Assembly (NCBI RefSeq): GCF_030272615.1 | Contig: NC_081408.1 | Coordinates: 408,516,889 to 408,580,888 of the forward strand | Reading direction: 5' to 3' | From: Cryptomeria japonica | Lineage: Eukaryota > Streptophyta > Pinopsida > Cupressales > Cupressaceae | DNA: 64,000 nt | Shown: positions 57,944 to 64,000 of the stretch, in pieces | Layout: each line of letters starts with the position of its first letter | Position numbering within the stretch: position 1 is the first letter of the stretch | The notes under the pieces: generated by a model | Seen by the model: the letters and a program-made list of their open reading frames with translations, nothing else | The model's database searches: none | What the model was told of the DNA's origin: nothing | Translations under genes and position numbers: made by a program

Positions 57944-58350
57944 TACTAGTTGTAGATAACAATTTTAAATACTTTGGCATAAATGATAGAGGTACATATC
58001 TAGCTTTTCCCCCACTCTGCCCCCAAAACATAGCCATTTTAGCCATCTCTTCTAAAATTATTTTTTCACAAATCCTAACCCCATGTCTAGAAAGGCTTAA
58101 TAAATGGTGCCCAACCTTACCATAAGTCCAGTGGAAATCGATTTGAGATTTATGATAGAACTTATGTCTACTCTCCCTTGAATTTTTTAGAATTTTCTTT
58201 GTCCAAAATGGTGATGTATTTGAAATAAGGTTTTAGAGGGTTTGAATGGGTCTTTCCATATTTATTGACAATAGTTGAATGACATGTAAAAGGGGTTCCT
58301 ACAACATTTTTATTCTTAGATGTTGGGATTAGGTGCCATTCACCTTGCAA
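57944..58350 (-). pseudogene. hAT transposase remnant 2, N-terminal BED region
   Basis: The minus strand reads NPLKPYFKYIT, then after stops DFHWTYGKVGHHLLSL and HGVRICEKI, followed by EEMAKMA. This fits the W/F-K-(Y/H)-V/I-T start, the (R/K)V..HL helix and the terminal Cys of a plant hAT BED finger. The frame would continue at 54849 without the LTR element. Confidence 0.55.
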
Positions 58351-58384
58351 ATCGTAGACACACTATAATAGTTTTATTTAGTAT

Positions 58385-59149
58385 TGTTGATAAATTATTG
58401 TTGCGTCTCCAAGGGACATGGGAAAAGTAGACTTGGACACCCCTATATGTGGTAGTTAAATTATTTATCCTTTCACATGTAATTGTAGTGGGATTTAGTC
58501 AAGAGTTACTTTTGTAGAGAAACAAAAGTGGGTAAGGATCACAATGCATAAGAAGGCGTATGAGCATTTTCTACTATTGGAGCTTATAACAGATTTGGTC
58601 AATCTTCTCATGGAACACCTAGGATTGGGATCTTGACCAATTCAATCATTATGATAGAATCTATGATGGTTATGACATAGGAAGTGGATGTAATGTGTGT
58701 AAGAAGGGTGAGTTACTATTTGGGTTATGTTGACTATTTTGGTGAGGTGTGAGATATCCCATCAAAAATTGGATGCTTAGTTTTGGGTGTGTGCTATTGG
58801 CCACTTGTTTTGGAATACCAATCATGGTATCTTATATTCATCTCTCGTGTATATTTGTGCTTTGAGATGGTAGTATCATTAGATAGTTTTGCAGGGTATT
58901 TGAGCTATGTTATGTAGTCAATGTTTAGAGGGATAAGCTGATGTATTGTAACTTTATTATTTATACAAGCTCGGGTCTCTTTGGTGTGAATTTTTTTCTT
59001 GAAAGGGTTTCCCCATGTAAATCTTTGTGTTATGGTTGGCATCTACTTTGCGGTTGATTTCCATTTCCTCTTATGATTTATCATTGTTATTGAATTTGGC
59101 TGCATTAAGAGCAACATGTCTTATTGTATAGCTACACTTTGTTTCAACA
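58385..59149 (+). mobile_element. Possible Copia-type LTR remnant
   Basis: It starts TGTTGATAAATTATTG. Its end (GTTTCAACA) is followed by GGTATTCCGTATTAGAGCC, which resembles a tRNA-Met primer-binding site with a small insertion. The 3' part has LTR-like sequence (CCCCATGTAAATCTTTGTG). No second LTR or coding part is seen. Confidence 0.35.
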
Positions 59150-59274
59150 TTTGGTATTCCGTATTAGAGCCACAATTGACTTGATATACAGTTTTATTAT
59201 TTTAAATGGTATAGGTTTGTTTATTTATTAAAATTATAACAATAGTAACACTTATAATTGTCAATAAACAAATA

Positions 59275-60276
59275 ATTTGTTTTTTTTTGATCGATAATGG
59301 GCCGAGGCCGTAAACTTTATTAATTTTGAAGAAAATAATTACAATATTGTACAAATTCGGTTCGGTGTGGGCACCGGTAGGAAAGAACCGAATGAAGAAA
59401 ACCCCCGGTCTTGCCCAAGGAAAAATCCTGGAATAATTTACATGTCCTTGGTAGCCAGAAATCTGACTTCTTAAGGGATTACAATAATAATTTGAACAAT
59501 ACATCTTGCTGTCGACAATTTAAACATGACTTCTACATCAAGGATCTGAATTGTAGGTGAATCCTTCAGGTGGTAAGGAACGAGCAGAGAGACCAAGGAT
59601 TTATTCGAATGCTGACCGAGCTGGGGATGAACGAGCTGGATTCTGAATTTTGCAAACCTTGAGCAATGCTTTCCTACACACTCAAAGTTAGGATAACCAT
59701 ATAACCACATTATACTATGGAAGGAAGGAAGTCGCTTGCATTGGCTCCATCTAATTCTCAGAGACCGGTGCCCTTAAAGTTCCTAGAATAAGGTTGTCTT
59801 GCAAAACTGCATTCTACAAAAATGAAAATATAAAACGAACCAGGGCCATTACAGCCGTGGTCAAAAAATCGATGGGGTTAAAGGTGAGCCGCTCAGGGAG
59901 AGCAAAACGAGGGGAAGGAACCCAATGTACCCCATCCACATGATCCCAGATGCATGAAGGTGAAATATTAACAGAAGTATCTACAACATCGTACCTATAG
60001 CCACTTGAATGCATATGTGTTAATATTTCTGCCTTGCATTATATGAACACACCTGCATCTATGTGTGTATACTTGTGCTGAGATAGATACTTCACTAATA
60101 AACCCTATAGCATAAAATTGCATCCTTTCTACGTCCTAAAGTCGATGATATAAATATGTGAAAGCCACTAAAAAAGGTATTGCATATCATAGGAGTTATC
60201 TTAAGCGTCTGCATATAATAGTAGTTATCTTGAACGTCTGATTACTATAAACATATAGCTTCAAAAAAGCAAGTCA
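59275..60276 (-). mobile_element. Poly(A)-tailed insertion with 15-bp TSD (5'-truncated LINE or retrocopy)
   Basis: GTCAATAAACAAATA occurs on both sides (59260-59274 and 60277-60291). A T-run at about 59280-59288 is the poly(A) tail of a minus-strand element. Just inside it lies a LINE-like 3' end, with an AATAAAG signal about 30 nt before the tail. Two short minus-strand frames (60014-59814 and 59710-59471) have no recognised domain. Target-primed reverse transcription is the implied mechanism. Confidence 0.75.
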
Positions 60277-60450
60277 GTCAATAAACAAATATTTAAATAT
60301 GCCATAATTTGCAATAAAGAAATACTCATCAATTCATAATTTAGTGATTTGTCAAATTTCAATAAAAGATGGAAACTAAAATCAATATTCAATAATCTTT
60401 GTATTGCTTTGTATTGAGAACATAAAAGTCAGCATTTGGTTCAATTTCAT

Positions 60451-62260
60451 TTAAACCACAATGCCACTTCCACTGGCCATGTCATAAATAGAAGATGCCT
60501 CATTAATAGAGACTTTGGTAAGTTGTGCAACAATAGCATCTAAGTTGGCAAACTTATGACTTAGAAGCCAATTCTTTGTCATTCCCTTTCTAAAATCAGA
60601 TTTCTTATGTGACAAGAAATGCAAGTTGGAGTGCACAAAGACCAAATCCTTGTCTTGTTTTGCACCCAATCAGTTGTGTTTAATTGAGTGGATGAAGGAG
60701 TACATATTCTACTTTCACTCAGTTGAAGAAGAACTTGCAATTTGTTGAATTTGCATACATTTATAGTGATAAAAAATAAATTATAATATATAGTAGCAAA
60801 AGAAAAATGCAAAAGTTAAAAAATAAAAAGATGCATACTTGACATAAAATTTTTATTGCAATAGGTTGTAGGTAAATAGAGCCTTGGCCATGTAGGTATC
60901 ACCTTTCACGAACACCTTTTTTGTACTTATCTCGAAGAGCGCAAACGTCATCATTCTTTGAAGATATGAAGTGGCCAAGCTCACTTCAAGACAATATTCT
61001 ATATATCTACATCTAGTAATATTCTTTTGAATGCAGTGTTGTACCCAATAGCATCCTCTTTATCTTTATGTTGTCATCCTCCTTAGCAACGAAAGTATCT
61101 CTTTGTTATAATACTTTGGTGGCAAACCAAATGTTAGGAGATGCAACGGTGTGGTCATTTTGTTCCAATAATCAACAATAATATTTTGCACACATTTGAG
61201 AAATGCATCTATGTAGTTATCCTCTTTGGCTTTTATTATGGTCTTTATTTTTCAACCATGGAGTCCATGCAATCATAAATTTCACCTAAACATGGTTGAT
61301 TTGTATCAACATATCTGATAATATTCATAATGGACTTAGTGAAACTTAAAACATATTCCACATGATTTCACCACTCATCATCTAGGATCAATAATGCTTT
61401 GACATTTTGGGCTCTCTCCATATGTGATTGTCTCCATACGCTTCAAACAATGTTGATGACCATGGCCTAAATGCTTCTCGCACATTCACAAGTCGTCTTA
61501 AAACAAATGCATGTAATGCGAATCGAGTCTCCACAACTTAACATGGTGCAAAAGGTAGAACAAATTATAAATTTGAAAGTAGATGACACATCACCAAGTT
61601 GGAGGAGGTCATGGAGATGGCTTGTGACACATGATGATTCGTCACAAACATTTGAATCTCCTCAGCCTACATTTAGATTTCTTTGACCCACTCGATCGTT
61701 GTGCCAAGATTTTGCAATATCAAGTTGAAAGAGTAGACGACACATGGTGTTTGAAAAATATGCTCATATATATCCTCCACCATTGAACTAGCTACCTTGC
61801 AAGTTTTAGCATGGTTTGTTATGACTTGGACATTGTTTTTAGGCTCTACTGTCTTAATGCATTGTATGAGGAAATTGGCAATGAAAGTTGCATCCTTCAC
61901 TTACCCTTACATTCAACTGCCTTCAATAACATTGCCCATTTAGGGAACATTATGATGGCATTCACTAGTGGTTTGTTTTTGCAATCCTTCCATCCATCAG
62001 AAATGGACACTCCTATTTAGGGCCATGTATTGTTGATTGCTCTCAATAATGCGTCTACATAATCTTTTTCTTGGTCAATAAGGTGGTGGTCACCTATTCA
62101 TATCTAGGGCTAATGTAATCAATAGGTGCTTTCACCATTGCTATCAACATATCTTGCCAATATGGTGATCTAACAAGGTTGAGAGGAAGCCAATGCAATT
62201 AGCAATGCTTTCATATGTGACCTTCCTTTCCTCATTCTTGAAGGCCTTTTTAATGAGAAA
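60451..62260 (-). pseudogene. hAT transposase remnant 3
   Basis: From the N-terminal side: GVSISDGWKDCKNKPLVNAI (about 62010-61950, with the DGW motif intact), then NFLIQCIKTVEPKNNVQVIT followed by NHAK where DNAK is usual (61900-61800). Next come TPCVVYSFNLILQNLG (about 61740), a PLHLL...PPKYY element (about 61130) and the C-terminal dimerisation block KDLVFVHSNLHFLSH (60669-60600). Stops and frameshifts separate these blocks, so the gene is dead. It has the same orientation as the other two hAT copies. Confidence 0.75.
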
Positions 62261-62333
62261 GAAAGGGTTTATTCTCTTATTAGGAAGATGATGGTGGCAT
62301 GAAATGATGTGGGCTAGCTGGTTGTGTTAGACA

Positions 62334-63075
62334 ACTAGGAGGTTCTTACAATCCTTTCTTGGAAAGAGGATGTACTTGTTTTTGTAATCCTTTCTTTGAA
62401 AGAGGATGTACTCTCTCCTTTGATTTGTTACTTACCACACCGATGTCCTTTTATTCTTTGATGTATCTCATCATTTGGTTTTTTGCAACTCCTGTTTATT
62501 GGACAAACTATTATTCTTGAGTCGATAATAGTGCATAGGTGAGATTTCACTCAACTATACGAATTCTTATACTCATTCCCACTAGGAGGTTTTTACGATC
62601 CTTTTTTGGAAAGAGGATGTACTTGTTTTTGCAATCCTTTCTTTGAAAGAACATGTACTCTCTCCTTTGATTTGTTACTTACCATGCCGACGTCCTTTTA
62701 TTCTTTGATGTATCTCATCATTTGGTTTTGTAACTCCTTTTTATTCAGCCTTGGACAATGAGTCGATAATAGTGTATAGGTGAGATTTCACTCAACTATA
62801 CGAATTCTTATACTCATTTCCACTAGGAGGTTTTTACGATCCTTTCTTGAAAAGAGGATGTACTTGTTTTTGCAATCCTTTCTTTGAAAGAGGATGTACT
62901 CTCTGCTTTGATTTGTTACTTACCATGCCGACGTCCTTTTATTCTTTGATGTATCCCATCATTTGGTTTTTTGCAACTCTTGTTTATTCAACCTTGGACA
63001 AACTTTTATTCTTGAGTCGATAATAGTGTATGGGTGAGATTTCACTCAACTATACGAATTCTTACTCTTTCCCAC
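62334..63075. repeat. Three tandem ~245-bp repeats
   Basis: Units begin ACTAGGAGGTT at 62334, 62581 and 62822 and end near 63075 (spacings 247, 241 and about 253 bp). Each carries an internal near-duplication of CTTTGAAAGAGGATGTACT and ends with GATTTCACTCAACTATACG. Confidence 0.92.
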
Positions 63076-64000
63076 ACTAGCAACAATGCCAACAATAAGC
63101 ACCACCATCAACGAGTTACTCAATAATGGTTGCATGTCATTAAAGCTACAAATTTAAATGAGCACTTTACATGTGGCCCAACTAAACTAGAACTATTAGC
63201 TATTTTGCATGAATAACAATAAAAATTCACAAATTTAGAACTCTACATTGTGTTTGCTTAAATAAACAAAAGAAGGGCATTATGAATCCTATATTACTTA
63301 TAAAAGGTTTAAAAAAATATTTAAATATTGCTTTAATTTTTTTTTTTTTTGAAATAAAATCTAAAAAATATTGAAAAAATTCTTCAAAACTTTAAAAATT
63401 ACAAGATTTGTTCAACTTTAAAACTCCATAGTTGGCGCTCCCTTTATGGCTTTTAATTAATCACTTTATGAGATTAATATATTTAACTCTTTTTATCCCT
63501 TATAACCCCTTTCCTGTAAAGTTATTTAATATAATTAATAATATTAGAGTCAATGTTTGATAGGACTTTAATAAATTAAATTAAATCATTAAACTTCAAT
63601 TAATGCCAATAACAATTCATGAGACTAATCTTGCCAACTTTTCAGATATAGCCATGATGCCCATTGATCATCATGTCACTTACTACAAATAGTAAGTATG
63701 ATCCAAATGTCCAAGTGACTTACTAAATCTATTAAGTGTGTATCAAAGAGCCCCGAATGATCTCAAGAAGGCATACCACAAATAAATTGGGACACTGGAC
63801 TGAAGAAATTGAAATAAGCACCAAAAGGTCAGCTGAAGAGCCATAGAACACCCTCAAAAGGGTCCCCTAATCACCATGTTAGCCTACGGGAACCAAGGTT
63901 AATAGGCTAATCATACAAATAGTGCTAATGCTTAAGAAGGGGACATTATAGTCTGCCCTCCTTGAAATTGCTTGTCCCCCAACAATTCACACCTGTACAC
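63076..64000. other. Nothing firmly recognised
   Basis: AT-rich with A/T runs near 63340. The last ~350 bp has LTR-like character (GGGGACATTATAGTCTGCCC), but no terminal motif or partner is visible before the window ends. Confidence 0.4.

Noticed and set aside
38949..64000. Search for the remaining FIE exons (C-terminal WD repeats)
   Set aside because: No segment with the expected following sequence and an AG acceptor in the right phase was found by eye; I do not claim further exons.
1..64000. tRNA, rRNA or other structured RNA genes
   Set aside because: None recognised by eye apart from primer-binding sites complementary to tRNA; a covariance-model search would be needed to exclude them.

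Overview
The window looks like a piece of a large plant nuclear genome, most likely a gymnosperm. The reasons are: a recognisable plant Polycomb gene (FIE) whose first intron is about 18 kb; very low gene density; many decayed retrotransposons with very long LTRs; and plant-type L1, Copia, Ty3-like and hAT elements. I cannot name the species. Almost everything outside the FIE exons is repeat-derived, and most long reading frames are broken by stops.

Layout. 0-0.9 kb: one unrecognised short reading frame. 0.9-6.9 kb (minus): a decayed but nearly full-length L1-type LINE with ORF1 (DUF4283, zinc knuckle) and ORF2 (endonuclease, reverse transcriptase, zf-RVT, RNase H). 7.7-10.0 kb (minus): an unrecognised multi-exon pseudogene. 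10.3-12.85 kb and 17.8-19.3 kb: two arrays of one short-repeat family in opposite orientation, flanking a broken Ty3-like gag/protease/G-patch frame (13.5-16.3 kb, minus).

19.8-38.9 kb (plus): FIE (EED/ESC homologue, the WD40 subunit of PRC2). Six exons with canonical splice sites are intact and in phase. Intron 1 holds a complete Ty1-Copia element (23.9-29.8 kb, TSD ATAGA) and a 4.5-kb insertion (29.95-34.4 kb, TSD GTATT) that looks like a solo giant LTR carrying a 166-167-bp periodic array. The exons for the C-terminal part of FIE were not found, so intron 6 must run for 25 kb or more if the gene is whole.

39.6-45.7 kb: a second member of the giant-LTR family, with an unrelated ~62-bp periodic array and a long broken unknown reading frame. 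45.7-50.6 kb: a TA-rich microsatellite split by a hAT transposon (46.5-49.9 kb, minus). 50.6-58.35 kb (minus): a second hAT transposase remnant interrupted by two insertions, one of them a short non-autonomous LTR retrotransposon (54.86-57.94 kb, TSD ATCTC). 59.3-60.3 kb: a poly(A)-tailed insertion with a 15-bp TSD. 60.45-62.25 kb (minus): a third hAT remnant. 62.3-63.1 kb: three tandem ~245-bp units. The only gene I judge likely to be functional is FIE; the rest record nested transposition and decay around and inside it.
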